Shown: positions 44,054 to 56,978 of the stretch, one piece after another
Numbering within the stretch: the stretch's first letter is position 1
How the letters are laid out: each line of letters opens with the position of its first letter
Assembly (NCBI GenBank): GCA_027605045.1
Contig: JAQFWX010000001.1
Coordinates: 3,224,001-3,288,000 of the forward strand
DNA length: 64,000 nucleotides
Origin: Phallus indusiatus
Taxonomy: Eukaryota; Basidiomycota; Agaricomycetes; Phallales; Phallaceae
Direction of reading: 5' to 3'
Notes under the pieces: model-generated
What the model saw: only the letters and a program-made list of their open reading frames with translations
What the model was told of the DNA's origin: nothing
Databases searched by the model: none
Program-made: the position numbers and the translations under genes

Positions 44054-45484
44054 ATGGACTACAGCACTATTTCTCCGAGGAGTTCTGGGCGTACTTATGT
44101 TTCTTCTGTTCCAATTGAAATGAGAGATGCCGCCCGTAATGTAGACCCAAATTTGGGACGCTGTCTTCTAACTCTGCAGACCACAAACCCTATAATCCAT
44201 ACGTGCCACCTGGTACCGAGAAGTTTGAGCTTAAAGTTGGTCAGTCACTTCTATTTGAGTCTTGTCTCTGATTGTCCCACCTTTGTATTCATGCCTCTCA
44301 TTCAACATGAGTTCCTGGAATGGTGGTGGGGCTTGCCTTGGAGAACTTTAAATGTAGATGTACCTGGGAATCTAATATTTTGTGAGCATAAAATAACATT
44401 ACCTCCATACATGTATTCATTTCTCATGATTAGTGAGATCGGACCTACATGGCCTTTTCGATAGCAATTACTGGATGCTCCTTCCAGAACTGACAATTGT
44501 AGACCAAATATGCAATACTTATGAAAATTTGCGGGAAAATGCCCCGCAATCTATTGCATGTCTTGCTGTTGATTCTGCATCTTTTTGTCGCTGATCGGAT
44601 TTTAGTATCAAACATACACCCCAGGTGTTCAGAAATTTACGTATCACCTTGTCCCGATCAAACCAATGGACGTCCTAATTGGCCGTCTCAACAACACAAG
44701 TGCCGACACAAACACGTATAGTATCCATGTATATCCGTTTACAACCATCGGACCTCTAGAAAGTCACGCACACCCCCATTTTGTGCTCTTTAATGCAGGC
44801 GAAAAAATCGACCCTTCGAACGATCACAAACTTAATCTTCTCAAAGATAGCATGCACTTGCATTCATTTGAAGAGGCTAAGCATTACGCTGAAAGAATCA
44901 GGTGTTTATACGAATTGTGGATCAGCCGGCCTGATTCCATGGGATTTAAAGTGTGGAAACAAGGTTCTAGCTCGGGCCGAGCATCAAACCGTGGTGGACC
45001 TAGTGGTCAAAACAGAAAAAGCACTGAACCATCGACTCCCCCGCCCGCTACAAGTAGCCACCGTGGAAGCTCCCGTTCTGGTAATTTCGCCGGTGGACCT
45101 GATCCTGAAAGTCATGGTGGCCATCGTGTTGCGTTGCTTCCATACCCTCATATCCTGGTTGATTTAGAGGCAAAGAATTTCATTGCTGAACGTGGTGATA
45201 TCTTAAGTTTATTGGAGTGGCGAACCAGAGTCAATGAAGTCACCAATAACGGAGGATGGGAGCCCAATGTTTGGAACGACAACCAACTGGGAACATATCC
45301 TAAGGAGCTCGCACGTTCACCTAAAGATAAATGGCATCCGACATGGATGAGACACGGTTCCCCAGACGGCCACAAGCAACCCCCCGATACTAGCAAGTTC
45401 TCCAGTAATGATTGGTGTCTAAAGGACTGTCGTGTTCGGTTACCGGACCCTGTTGATGATGATGATTATGACATTTTTTGCTAG
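44054..45484 (+). CDS. HNH-nuclease-like protein of the basidiomycete-expanded family
   Basis: Exon 1 44054-44239, exon 2 44312-44381, exon 3 from 44434, and a long last exon reaching the stop at 45484. CLLT, then HTCHLVPRS, then LEWWWGLPWRTLNVDVPGNL and FLRSDLHGLFDSNYWMLLPE are the landmarks of an HNH-like domain seen in many uncharacterised Agaricomycete proteins: C-x-L-T, a histidine pair, an Asn in LN(V/I)D, and a late His. FTYHLVPIKPMD follows. The C-terminal half is a Ser/Gly/Pro-rich linker and a Trp-rich tail (WEPNVWNDN, WHPTWMRH). Nuclease activity has not been shown for these proteins to my knowledge, so function is inference. Exon 2-3 splicing (51-bp intron) restores the family motif exactly. 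Confidence 0.7.
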
Positions 45485-45721
45485 GGTGTTCCATCATTAT
45501 TTTCCTTCCCTTTTACCACAGCTCGTATAAAATAACAACGATTGTACAAGATTATGACTTTTCAGCCCGAATGCCATGTCTACTAACGCTAATCACGATA
45601 ATAATACCTCGTCGCATCCATCAGAGTTGATGTCATGTATGCAGCTATACAGATCCAAGACGGAATGACATTATTTGAAAAGGATGCATAGAGTTGGTAA
45701 TACAAAAACCAAACATATTGA

Positions 45722-47161
45722 TCACTTATCCAACCCCAACAGCTCGATGGCCAATCCTCTTTTAATCTGCAACGAATCCTGTTCATCAAGTGGCAGTCCA
45801 TCTACCCATGTCGCGCCTTCCTCCATGGTTACATAAGGATAATCAACAGAAAACATAATCCTGTCAAGCCCAATTTGACCTATATGAAATTGTAGTAAAT
45901 CAGTTGCAAAATTTCCAGACGTCGTCTCGAAAAGATTTGTGTGCCAATAGGAGGTGATAGTTTCCTTCATGGGAAGCCCTTGAACCAAAGAGCGTTTAAG
46001 TTCTAATCAATGTTATTACATAGCTGTTCCGTCATCCATCAAACCTGACAAGAACACATACGTTCATCAATCCGAAATAGATCAGAAGGAATTCGTTCTC
46101 CAAGATGACCTACGATCACCTTTACTTTCGGGAACCGGCTAGATGCGATGTCAGATTCTGACGTTTTCTATAGTGGAGCATCCAGATTTAAAACCCGAAC
46201 ATACTCAAATATTCCATTCGCACAGAGACCGAGAACATGCGTGGACAATGTCGTTGCGAATGATTGAGAAGATCCCTCAAGCCATATAGCATGCTGGAAC
46301 TCGAGCTGTATTACTTCTGCCGTATTTGGTCTCGGGTGCATGTAAATTGGGATGTCCAGGTCGGTAACCATTTGCCAAAACACATCATATTCAGGCTGAT
46401 CGTAATAAAGAAGTGTAGCTAAAATATCATATGAGTCGCACGGCCATAACTTTGTGCATACATAAAATCAAGTGTTCTCACAGTTATCAGGGGTTTCTTG
46501 GAAATCGTTGAGAAGTGCGCCTAGGAAACCTAATTCTTTCACAGTTCTTTCGAGCTCTAATGCGGCTTGCGAGGCATTATGCATGGATAAGGCGGCGAAT
46601 GCACCAAAGCGCAACGTGTTATTCGCGATATCCTGAGCCAACTGGTTGTTTATTTGAAAGGCCATTTGTTCAGCCATCACAGGATCGGTCATGCTTTGTA
46701 TACATGGTGTAGCGCATGATAAAACCATCTTTTCATGATAGAGTTGGTTAGGCACCATAATGGGTTACGAGTTTAAAAAAACGAGCATACAAAGTCAATA
46801 CCCGTTGCATCCATATGAGCGAGACGCTGGTTATGAATGTCCGTTAAATTGGCCAAGAATTCGTCGATCGTCTGATCTGATAGTGAATATTTGTTGTCAA
46901 TCTCTGATATGCATGCCTATTTTTGTACGAAACTGACTGATAGGAGGTGGAATTGTCCTGGGAGATGTAAAATAATGAATCGCGATGTCGAAACTATTAA
47001 CATACAATAACTCACGCAGATTGAAACAACAAATCCGGGACGGTCCATGCCTCTTCAATTGCAATCTTCCCGATACCGGTATTATTCCATTTGCGAGCAA
47101 AAGCACAACTAGCCAGCAAATAAAGTATGCTTGAAATGGGAACGACGCGGTTCATTTTCAT
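45722..47161 (-). CDS. Secreted amidohydrolase-2 family protein (decarboxylase-like)
   Basis: Start at 47161 with a signal peptide (VVPISSILYLLASCAFA). The mature part opens GIGKIAIEEAW, the first metal-site strand of the amidohydrolase-2/ACMS decarboxylase group, where Glu stands in for the HxH motif. Later blocks are RFGAFAALSMHNA, a GFLGALLNDFQ strand, IPIYMHPRP (metal His), VKVIVGHLGERIPSDLFRI (second His) and IMFSVDYPYV with the catalytic Asp. These are the landmarks of salicylate, 2,3-dihydroxybenzoate and gamma-resorcylate decarboxylases. The TIM-barrel enzyme would act on a hydroxyaromatic acid, here apparently in the secretory pathway or outside the cell, which fits a lignin-degrading or phenol-handling fungus. 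The substrate is not determined. There are about seven small introns. Confidence 0.83.
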
Positions 47162-49062
47162 GTTGTTGAATGGTAAGTACCCTTGAGCATTTCACTTATA
47201 TCTTGAAACTAGGTGGGGGTAGCCGTAACGTAGAACCATCGGCTTGCGGAATATTGAATACCAGAGCCGATTATAGTGTATATTGTGTCTAAAAAAGGTA
47301 CGAGTTAGGAAATCATCGACGGGAAAACCGTCCAAAGAAAGTCATATGGGATGAAGCAGTCGATATTCATAATCTTCTGCCGTAATCCTTACATGATACA
47401 AATTCCCGCATCGATAGTTTCGGAGGTTTTCTTGATAGGTTTTCTCGCCTTTTTGTCAATCGTGCTGCCAGGAGAGGTCCTTGAAGCCAGGAATGTCGGC
47501 CCTCAGAGAGTATTGGTAATAAAAAGCCAGCGTCTCAACCGTCCGTCATACATAAATCTGACGAATTTGCAGAAACCAAATTTGTAACCGGATCGTTTAC
47601 ATAAGACAAGAAGAATGATGTGATCGACCATTTTAAAAAATCTGTGAGACAATGATGTAAGAGTACCCAAAGACTTGGAGTTGAGTGCGTCGAGATCATG
47701 TGAATCGCGCGAAGATTTTGTCCGAGTCGCATGAAAAGTCGCGCACTTTTGGACCCACCGTAAAGGCAACGACTTTTGATATAATCTGCTTGAGAGCCTA
47801 AGTTAAAAGTAAAATTTATAAAACATTCATCTCACGTTGAGCTACTAACAGTTGAACATGATGAGCATCACATGGTCACTTCAACGTCCAATCAAAGGAT
47901 GATTGACAATGACATGTTCTGGGAAACTGCTGAAAGAGAGTTATTAATAAATTCAAATCCGTTGGATGTCAGCTTACATCTGGAAGATATAATACCATAG
48001 CCTTAATTGATTCGAATTCCGGCGTGATATGTCCCTGAATGCGGGTGTCAGAGATTTATGGCTACAAACGTTTTTTAAGCCGCAAATATGACAACGTACT
48101 GCTTTTTAGTTCTCCGTTCTCAGCCTGATTATATTGTAGCATCATATTTCGGTCCATGGATCCAGAACGGAGAATCCCCCCCAGTGCGGCAGTGCCCCCG
48201 TCCTAACCCATAGTCCAGAATGGTTTTGAGAAATAAACATATGAGAACTCCTTTGAATTGCTCAAAGTATTGCATATCCAGCTGCAGCATATCGGTTCCT
48301 GGCATTTTGGCTAACGTCGCTCGTCAAATAAACTCGATAGACAGAGAATGTTCGACTCAGACACTCACCTTTGGGAATCATCCGTCGTTCTATAATAAAA
48401 ACAAGTAGATTAAAGCATTAAATTGAATTATCTTACCTAAAACCTAAATTTTATTTGTGGATGAAATAAATGACATTTTAAACGGAGGTATAGGGTCACG
48501 TACCAAATCTTGGCATACATATAGGCGTGAATATTCCTGGCAAGAACGTCGGAGCCTTGATGTGGACAGGAAGACTCCCCGCCATAATATCTCAAGATCT
48601 CAAGATTACCAAGTAAAGTGCGGAATATTCGGTGTTCAAATTATTCAGTTCGGAGAAGCAGGAAGTTAACTTCATGTAAATATTATAAAGTCGAATGTTC
48701 AAACTGATGATATGTAGAGACGAAGTAAGTTTTCGATGTTAAACACGACGAAAAGACGACGAAGACATAAAGGAATATCCGCATGGACAGACATTCATAC
48801 TGCAAGTAGCTTACCGGTGCTTGTTAGTTGAGTAGTGGTTTGGGTCAGGCGAAAAGCGATATGCAAACATCCCGAAGTTCGACATGGTAGATCCACAAAA
48901 CAAAAGCAAGAGTTGTCCACGTGCCGAACGCCGAAGGCAAAGCGCGTCCCTTAGGCGTCGAGACCTGGTCATTACGTAGCGCGAGGTTGGTACAGTAAAA
49001 AACATCGTGTTCTTCAATACACCATATCCTTCCTTTTCTAACCATTTGCCATCGCCATCCCA
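47162..49062. other. Gene-poor intergenic region
   Basis: About 1.9 kb with short open frames only (60-90 codons), none with a domain or consistent splice context. I see no repeats or RNA genes. Confidence 0.4.
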
Positions 49063-49488
49063 ATGAATCAAAATCAAACCGATTCCCTCGCCAGTATGCC
49101 CCTAGTCACCAGCCAATCGCCACCCACACGTATTCCTCGCTATTATCGCCTGGGCGGGTATTCTATCAGCATGGAGACCGCAGCCAAATGGGCAGGACGC
49201 TTGAAAGGCCGGGAACTGCACCCATTTAGGGATAATCATAATGTCCACTATGAGATCTTTCCCCTGCTGAGCCACCATCGCATAAACTTTCGGAAGGTTG
49301 GAGAACGAGAGAATTTCAGATTCATGTTTGTCACTCAGAGCGGGCCATTTCGCGGATATCGGGATATGCCCTCATCCGATATACTGCAATTTGAAATCTG
49401 TGGAAAGGATATCATTGTTAAGGAACTCCTTGACAGTGAAGGTACTATCCTATTTGACGTCAACCATCTAATGGCGTTTGCTTATTGA
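49063..49488 (+). CDS. Hypothetical protein
   Basis: A single-exon frame of 141 residues, starting MNQNQTDSLASMPLV and ending HLMAFAY. The composition looks protein-like: a Ser/Pro N-terminus, then mixed alpha/beta residues such as RYYRLGGYSISMETAAKWA and FRFMFVTQSGPFRGYR. No family is recognised. It may be lineage-specific or a piece of a larger gene; no neighbouring exon was found. Confidence 0.42.
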   Translation: MNQNQTDSLASMPLVTSQSPPTRIPRYYRLGGYSISMETAAKWAGRLKGRELHPFRDNHNVHYEIFPLLSHHRINFRKVGERENFRFMFVTQSGPFRGYRDMPSSDILQFEICGKDIIVKELLDSEGTILFDVNHLMAFAY

Positions 49489-50308
49489 ATTTTTCAAGGT
49501 ATAACTCCGTACAAACATGAAACGGTTCTCGATTAGGATCCATGTATATTTTGCCATAGTCACTTGAGGGGTCTCCGTTTTATATAATTCTCGTTTCACT
49601 AAGTATGAACGTGGAACGGTGTAGAATCTCGGACCTTCAAGATGAAGCGCCCATTTCGGAAATCGCCGCAGGACCGTTTGTGCAGCTTCTTGAATCGTTC
49701 AAACTTCAAGCTAGCTTCAAGTTCAAAGTTCGTTGACGAATTTTTAAATTCTATGATTCTATGCTTTTTCACACGGATTAAACGATGAGAACGGGGTTGC
49801 GAGATTAGCTCTGAAGATGCAACTCCTTTGTTTGAGAATAAACATACATATATGGAAGAAGATAACAAAGGAGCCACGGAAAGCGCGCTCAGCACACGAG
49901 ATGAACTGAGGCTTCAAAGCTTCAATATTCCATGGTGTTTCCCGAAATCATAGGACCCGGATGCAAGGCTATTTACTTCGGGCGGGTCAGCCTCAGGGAG
50001 CCTTCTTTTGTCGGTCCGCCACGGAAATGCTTACTGGAAGAAAAACGTATAAATATTCGAAGAGCAGATCGCGCAAAGAGGAAAAAACCATCATGACTAG
50101 TCGCATTAATAAGAGTTTAAGTAAGCATATGTTATCTTTCTCTTAATAGCGAAGCAAAACTAACCGGGCAGAATCAATTGACGCATCTCTCACAGCTCGT
50201 AAACCACCATCGAATAAGAGACTCAAACGACTAGTATACCCATTTACTTTCAAAACCGCGTCCACAATTCTATGGAGGGCCTGGCCATTTAGTACATCCT
50301 GTTCTTCG
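49489..50308. other. Intergenic region
   Basis: About 820 bp between the two hypothetical genes; no gene, repeat or RNA recognised. Confidence 0.35.
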
Positions 50309-50782
50309 ATGAGCACGTATTCAAGTGCGGAAGTTACCAAATCTACTCACTATCCACGAACAGCCGATTTAGCAAAAAGTCGTTTTGACGGAAATAAACC
50401 TGCAGTCAGTCTTTGCACTTCCGTCGCAGAGTTGGAAAGTTCCTCCGAACGAAGCGATAGTATCAGCACATCTGATACACCCGTTTCTTGGTGGAATGCT
50501 ACTTCTGAAGAGTCCATTCAGATGGACGAAACACCGACACATTATTCCATTGCTGTATCCTCACCTTCAGCTATAAACACGCGTTCCAAGTCTACTTTAC
50601 GACGATCCGGCCCATCAGCCCCTCCCAATTTGGACGACATTCCAGAATGGGCCATTGTCGGAAGAGATCTATGCGAAGACCATCTGTACATTCTTTATGA
50701 AAACGAAAAAGGAGAGCAGCGTGGGCATTTATATCCCAGAACGATAGAGGAGAATCATGACCTGAATCTATCAACATCATAG
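50309..50782 (+). CDS. Hypothetical protein, Ser-rich N-terminus
   Basis: 157 residues in one exon. The first two thirds are Ser/Thr-rich and predicted disordered. The C-terminal third (DDIPEWAIVGRDLCEDHLY, ILYENEKGEQRGHLYPRT) looks like a small folded unit. No family is recognised. An upstream exon is possible because the frame starts with a low-complexity region. Confidence 0.42.
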   Translation: MSTYSSAEVTKSTHYPRTADLAKSRFDGNKPAVSLCTSVAELESSSERSDSISTSDTPVSWWNATSEESIQMDETPTHYSIAVSSPSAINTRSKSTLRRSGPSAPPNLDDIPEWAIVGRDLCEDHLYILYENEKGEQRGHLYPRTIEENHDLNLSTS

Positions 50783-51936
50783 AGTACATAGTACTTGTTA
50801 CATACATACCAGCAATAACTATGCTTTCTACTTTTGATTTAATGGCCAGGCGAAGGGCGATATACAAGTGTCAGAAGCAAAGCGTGTGCTGGGATGGCCT
50901 GAGCGCTAAGATCAAGACCTTTCTCTCTGCTCCTTACTCTCACCAACAGCATGCTCGAGTCTTAACACGTATACCTGATTCCTATAGCTCATTTGGGACC
51001 TGTTTTGGGCTGAAATGAATCTACAAATACCAAGAACGCGGCGCATAATCCGATAGTTTTGCAATCTATCCTAGTATGGTCCATTTCGGTGCGTCTTCGT
51101 CTCTATTTTGCGACTTATCTGCCTTTTCTCATATAAACACTAGCAAACTTTCATAAGGAAACAATTTATACAGACTGAGTACGGATGCATGCTGTAATCA
51201 TTAAAATATGATTAACATCTTGTACTTCTTGCCACCATTCACCACCATCCACCATGAAGACGGCTGCTGCAGGTCCGTAGGCAGGATTGTCGGATATACC
51301 AGGGTCATGTCAAGGATTACCGAGAGTGCTAGGTTTGATGTGATTTAGTTTTAAGGGTGTTACATGTTGCAGCCGGTGAAGTGCACGCTCACGTTATTCG
51401 CCCAAGTTACGTGTTTAACTCTGGATGCCAGGTAGCTATATTGCCTTGATTTAAGGTGCCAAAACCGTAGCAGATATACTATCCTTCATTTTTCAGCCTG
51501 CAAATCCCACTATATCGGTGCTGTCATCCTGATGAAGAAGTACCGCCCTCGAGCTTGGCCTGGAATACTCTCTCCGTGGCACTTTTGTCAAGCTGTCAGC
51601 GATGCTTCATTAATCATTCCTTGCACTTCTCTCATCCTTCCATACACCTTTCCTTTCGAATGACATCGTTTCCGCCTCAGTTATCTTCCGTTTATCTCGA
51701 GATCCTTTTATCAATTAAACCTGTCGATACCGTTCTTAGTTCTATTCTACTTTCTTTTATACATCGTGATTTTTAACGAGTGCTCATTCGTGTCCTTCCG
51801 GAACCTGCGTCAGGACTGTATGTAGAACAAACAGTCCGATAAGTCAGACAATGTAGCGTTTTACGTCGTATCTTCGCATACTCGCAATGGAAGAGCAGCT
51901 CATTTATTTCAGTTTAAAGAACATTCGTGGATTACT
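50783..51936. other. Intergenic region
   Basis: About 1.15 kb without a supportable gene. The 73-codon frame at 51555-51776 is low-complexity. Confidence 0.4.
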
Positions 51937-54092
51937 TTACAACGGAACGCCTTGATCAGGGACGGGCGGAGATGCGCCAGTTCCAACCATAACATGACTA
52001 CCAGTACTCCATACTCCATCAATAGTAACGAAAATAAAGGCTTTCATAACAGTACATCAGTGTTTCGTACAAAAACAACAATTGAAATAAAGCCTTACCT
52101 GGCCCGGGTGGATAAACACGATTGTTTGGTGGACTCGTCAAAGTCACAGATGTCTTGTCAGAAGACAGCTTGGCATCCATAAAGACGAGCCGTTGACTGG
52201 AGTGGAAGGCGTGGGACGAAAATCCAAGATCCATTAACGCGACTGGAAGAAAAAAAAAAGTAAAGTGTTTAGTTATGTTCTCTCTCTCATTGGTTGGAAG
52301 AGTAATGCGTACCTTGCATCTTCGAAGAATCCAAGTCGGATGGGATGTCAATATCGAATGAGAACTGTTGATTGAACAAGATTTGTGTAGGAACGTTCGA
52401 GAGTACAGGGCGGGGTGAGGAGATGAAAGGTGGGTTAAGATATTCTACGCGGAATTCACTGTAATTGAGAAGTAGAATCAGATAACGATGATCGCGCCGA
52501 AGTGGGACAAGGAGCTTACGTGTGGAAGATAGTATCATTGACAACCATCTGATTTGGATTGGATCCAGCAATGAAAACGTTGCTGGAATAAGAATTAGTT
52601 AAAAAGGATGTGCTATTATTTGTCTCAAAACACGTTACCCAGATGGCGTCAGAGTGACAGATGAATGGTATAACCGAGGAATGTCAGTCGTGGGCAAGTC
52701 TTGATTGCTGATACGTTGACCGAGGGGTGCATCGGGGGTGTACAGCTCTGGACGCAATCTATAAACATGGTCAGCAAGAGTTATTGACTGCTACAAAGAA
52801 AAAGGCGATAACAGACACTGGATGATCGGCGTTAGAGGCACCGATGGGGTCACCGGTCGAGTTGATAGCAGCATAACCCGTTCGTCCACCATTAGTGATG
52901 AGCATTTGACCATTGGGGAGAAGGATCAGCTCTGGCATAATCCGAGGCTCCAACATCTGTTCAACAATCCATCCTTGCTTGATACCTTCCGGTGTGAGAG
53001 TTATCCGACTGCATTGGCTAGAAGCCGGATCTTGAGAAGACAGTTGCTCAGATGGAATTTGATCGCTATGCGCGCTACCGCCACAAACTAGAACTTCTGG
53101 TGTGAAGTCTGGTGGAGAAAGTGGAAGAAGAGCTGCGGTCCCGTCGAAGGGGTTGGTGACTCTAACGCCGTTCGGGATATCGGGAAGAGGCGTCTCGGTT
53201 TGAGCTTCAATGTCATAGATGATGGATTGATTATTGGCTACCATGAATATTTTCCCGTCTGGGAGTGCGAATGCTCTTTTTGGAAAGGGCGGCGAATCAA
53301 AAAGCTAGTTGTGTTTTAGAGTGAGATTACAGACCCACCTTGGGAACAGGTTGACAGGGACGGTCCTTGCCAGGAAAGAAGAGTTTCTAGGCACACCACC
53401 ATCTTTCGATGGGAAGAACTCGAAGCTGTTGACAGGATCTGTGTTGTAAAAGGGTGTGTCTTCATGCATTCCGCCAATGATCATCTTTTTTGAAAAGAAG
53501 CACGAGCTGGTGAGAGGTCTTTAGTACCAGATAGAAGAACAAAACCTTACTAATGAACCGTCAAAGATTCGCACGGACGATGTGTACCATCTTGTCGTAG
53601 CCAAATGGACTACAGCAGGATCGTCAAACAAGGTGCATCCAACACCATTAGGGTCCGTGCAAGGCTCAAAGATACGGACTCCCATTCGTCCATCAATTGC
53701 CGCTGTTATGGCGGGGATATTACCACCCACGCTAACCTTTGAAAGGAAATTAGAAGGAAACAGGAGATTAAGGAAAAGCGGAAAAAAAAAGAACGAACCA
53801 TAGTTCCGTTGCTCAACAACGCCCCCGAAGCACAAAAGCTGTCAGAGACGACATTCAGAGCGGTAGCGGTATTGGTTTCGAAATTCCATAGGGCACCCCA
53901 TGCTGAATGATTATTGATCATAAGGGGATCATTTGAGGCACGGTCAAAGATGATTGCGAGGGTAGGTGAGACGACAATAGCTTCAAGAGCCAAGACACCA
54001 GTCGTTCCGTTCTGGACAAAATGCCAGCTTGGATTGGTGTTTGCGGCTCTAGATAGAGCAAACAAGCTCAATAAGACGAACTTTTTCAACAT
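51937..54092 (-). CDS. Copper radical oxidase, glyoxal oxidase type (AA5)
   Basis: Signal peptide [15 protein letters not shown], then a Kelch-like beta-propeller. The thioether-bond Cys is in [11 protein letters not shown] and the radical Tyr in TTRWYTSS. The second Tyr and a His are in [14 protein letters not shown], and the C-terminal copper His in [11 protein letters not shown]; all four copper or radical positions are present. A C-terminal immunoglobulin-like domain contains RVEYLNPPF and the closing [10 protein letters not shown]. There are no WSC or other accessory domains, so this is the short type. The enzyme oxidises simple aldehydes outside the cell and releases H2O2 for peroxidases in lignocellulose decay. 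The gene has many short exons; the middle junctions follow the family pattern. Confidence 0.92.
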
Positions 54093-55606
54093 TGGTCTCA
54101 GAGATTCTGCAAGTGTCTTTCGTCCTTGCTGCCGCCTTTAAGTACGATCGAATGGAACGTGCGAGGTGCCCAGACAAACGAAAACCTGGAAGAGAGAAAT
54201 AAGAGAACCGCACTGCGCAGCAAAGAATGATGAAGTGTATGCAAGTAGGCAAGCAGGTATTAGATGGTGAAATGAATACATCGGTTTCAGACGCAAACAC
54301 ATGGCTGTGAGAAGTGGACTAGCGATGCCTAAACGGGTAAAGCACCAAGCAAATTGAACGATCCTAGCAAAGATCTCTCAAGAGAAGCCTCGATGTATAC
54401 CCAGGCGAAGGCAACCATGCGAGCAATGAATGTTAGAACGGCCGCTGTGTGAGAGCACTTGAAACTGCTGTTGCTTAGCTCGATTCGGAGTTTCCCGTGA
54501 GAAGTAAATAAGATCTGAAGCGGTCGCGTTCTCCAAGAACATATGCGAGTAAACCAGACAAAACCAGGACGCTTGATTGGATATGAGATTCGAAAGACGT
54601 TGGTCCCAATAAAATGACTAAGACATCTTTCAGGGTCCAGAGAACATCCTTATGGCTAAAATGTATCGGGGTAAAGTCTGTTGGAGGGTTTTGAGCGCGC
54701 GTATGCTACCGCATAAGAAATTGGGGACGTTCCAGGACCTGAATGAGGTGAGAATTGCAAGATGAAGTTTATTCCTCTGCCGAATTTGCGATACGGATAT
54801 GACATTCCCGTTATGAATGTCAAGCAGTCGAGGGAGTAACGCATAGTCGATAGATGAAAGGAAGAGAACTGAAACAGGAGCCCGTCCACGAATTGAACAA
54901 AATCGCGGGGATGGAGTAACGCAACAAGTACTATTGAATGGTATTGACGGCGAGTAAATACAACTAGATATAACCACGCAAAACTAGGGGTACACACCTC
55001 TGTAGGACATAGACCTAGATCGGAATCTATTACATCCAAAAACTCCTAATGAGATCCGTTATAAGAAAAAAAAGCTGAACATCGTATCCAGTTTCAAGGC
55101 TGACTTCGAGATTTGACCTAGGGGAGTGAGAAAGCACTGTGGTCGGTCATGGCGTGGGTGACACGGTGACGGTTGATGGCGAAACCAAACCAGAGCATCA
55201 GGCCAACTTTTCGCAACACATGAATCTATCGACGACCATGAATAGCTTTGGTATAGTTTAACCTACAATATTAACTAGAAAAGAATGAGAATGTTGATGT
55301 AGAAATGTAGACTCAACTTACAATTCATGGCAGCACACCTTTCTCAAATAAGTCCAAAACCAAGAAAGGTAAAAGCTGAACTACAAACGTCATAATCAAA
55401 CAAGCTGACTTGAGCTAGAGGCAGATAAACTTACGATGGGTTTTCCGACCAGAGACGAATCACCATCAACAACGAAACAAATTATCAAGTATATTGTCAC
55501 AGTTCAACGGATTGCTTAAGGAGAGGAATTTTAGAGATTCTCGAACTGGAAGACTGGAAGAGACTACGTGTGCCGTCTGGTCAAGACTGGATTACGGTAG
55601 CCTAAA

Positions 55607-55913
55607 GTTAATGGGCGCCCTCTACTCAAATCAACTTCGACTTACTTATAAAAGCTCTCCCTATTACTCGGCTCAACGAAAATATCATGAAATGGATCGA
55701 GAAATGACGCCAAAATGGGAGAAGGATCGGAACGCATGGCGTCCCATGTGAACTATTCAATCACCGTCCATATTTGCCGTTGTGTACAGTTGGCAATAGA
55801 AAGGGAAAGCCAGGGATTATTAACAAGTCAACGAAATTGAGTTTTTTTGGTCATGAACGTTGCATGAACGTTGCATGAACGTTGCACGAACATCTTTGAA
55901 GGTTTAGGCGCTT
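55607..55913 (+). repeat. Dispersed repeat, copy 1
   Basis: About 310 bp shared in direct orientation with 59834-60123. Common landmarks are GTTAATGGG(T)CGCCC, TATAAAAG, GAAGGATCGGAACGC, TGAACTATTCAATCA, TCCATATTTGCCGTTGT, GGCAATAGAAAGGGAAAGCC and GAACGTTGCACGAAC. The copies have diverged by indels and substitutions. Confidence 0.8.
55852..55891. repeat. 11-bp tandem repeat CATGAACGTTG, three full units plus part
   Basis: Units at 55852, 55863 and 55874, then CACGAAC. The second copy of the dispersed repeat has only one such unit, so the array expanded in this copy. Confidence 0.85.
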
Positions 55914-56978
55914 GCTGAGCCCTACGTAATATTTACTGCAGATGGCGAAGATTAAACTGGATTAAAAATGTCGGAACCACATATAATTTAAATAAAGGTT
56001 GGTAAACTCTCTCCAACCGAGTCTTTCGTGAATAAATCCTTACAACCGATACGAAATGGGAAAAAAGGAAGGAAAAGGGAAAAATCTTCTAGGACCGAAC
56101 AACTTGATTATAAAGTAATAATCTGAACTAAAGAAAGGTGACAACTTGAAAACATTCGAGATGTGCCGTCACCAAGGCTGGATGCACTGCTGGATCTGAG
56201 GATCATGACAGCTCGGAGTCTGACGTCGACGAGGTTGGATTTCTGATTCTCTATCAATTAACAGGCGTGTCCCTTTTTTATTAAGAATCTTACGTCAATA
56301 ATCTATCGATACACAAACTTCTCATCCCAACTCCAGCCGCATTCAAATTCGTACCTTTGTCTCAGGCCTTTCCGTTATTACACATTGAACAAGCGTCAAT
56401 TATCCCAGAAGCGTTCAACCACAAGCGTCGGGACTCCACTTGACTCGGATCCGATGTATATAGAACTTTGTTTGAATGAGAACAATTTCCTCAGAATACC
56501 GGAATCGTTTTCTTTTACTTAACCGAATAATTAATTACATGTTACATATAGATAATGGACTTTGCAATGTTTAAACCCTAGACCTGTCTATTCTTGAAAT
56601 TAGTGAAGTGCGCCTGACTTCTTCAGATCACATACAGCCATTACAACCGTACTCACTAACAAAACCAAAATTAAATTTGACAAGTCTTCAATGAGCCCCC
56701 TGACATTGGTATCAATTTTTGTATTCATATTTCGCTCATGTTCCCTAATACTACGTTTTATACACTGATCTCAAGTTCGCACACTGGCATGCTATCTATC
56801 GTATTCGTTGAATCAGATCTCTCTTATCTATTGGTCTAATAACTTTGTGACACGGAAGCAAATATCGGCACAGCAAATGGAAGTACCAATTCAGTATAGA
56901 CTCAGGGGTTTCCTGACGGCTCAATTAGGAGAAAACGGAAAGAAAAAAAAAGTATAAATCTCATCATTAGATGCATCG

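Larger units (their letters stand above)
54093..56978. other. Gene-poor region with a dispersed repeat
   Basis: About 2.9 kb. Open frames at 54630-55039 (-) and 55494-55751 (+) lack domains; the second one runs into the dispersed repeat. Nothing else is recognised. Confidence 0.4.

Noticed and set aside
54630..55039. Overlapping open frames of 115-127 codons on the minus strand
   Set aside because: They lie in two frames of the same stretch, have no domain, and the composition fits chance.
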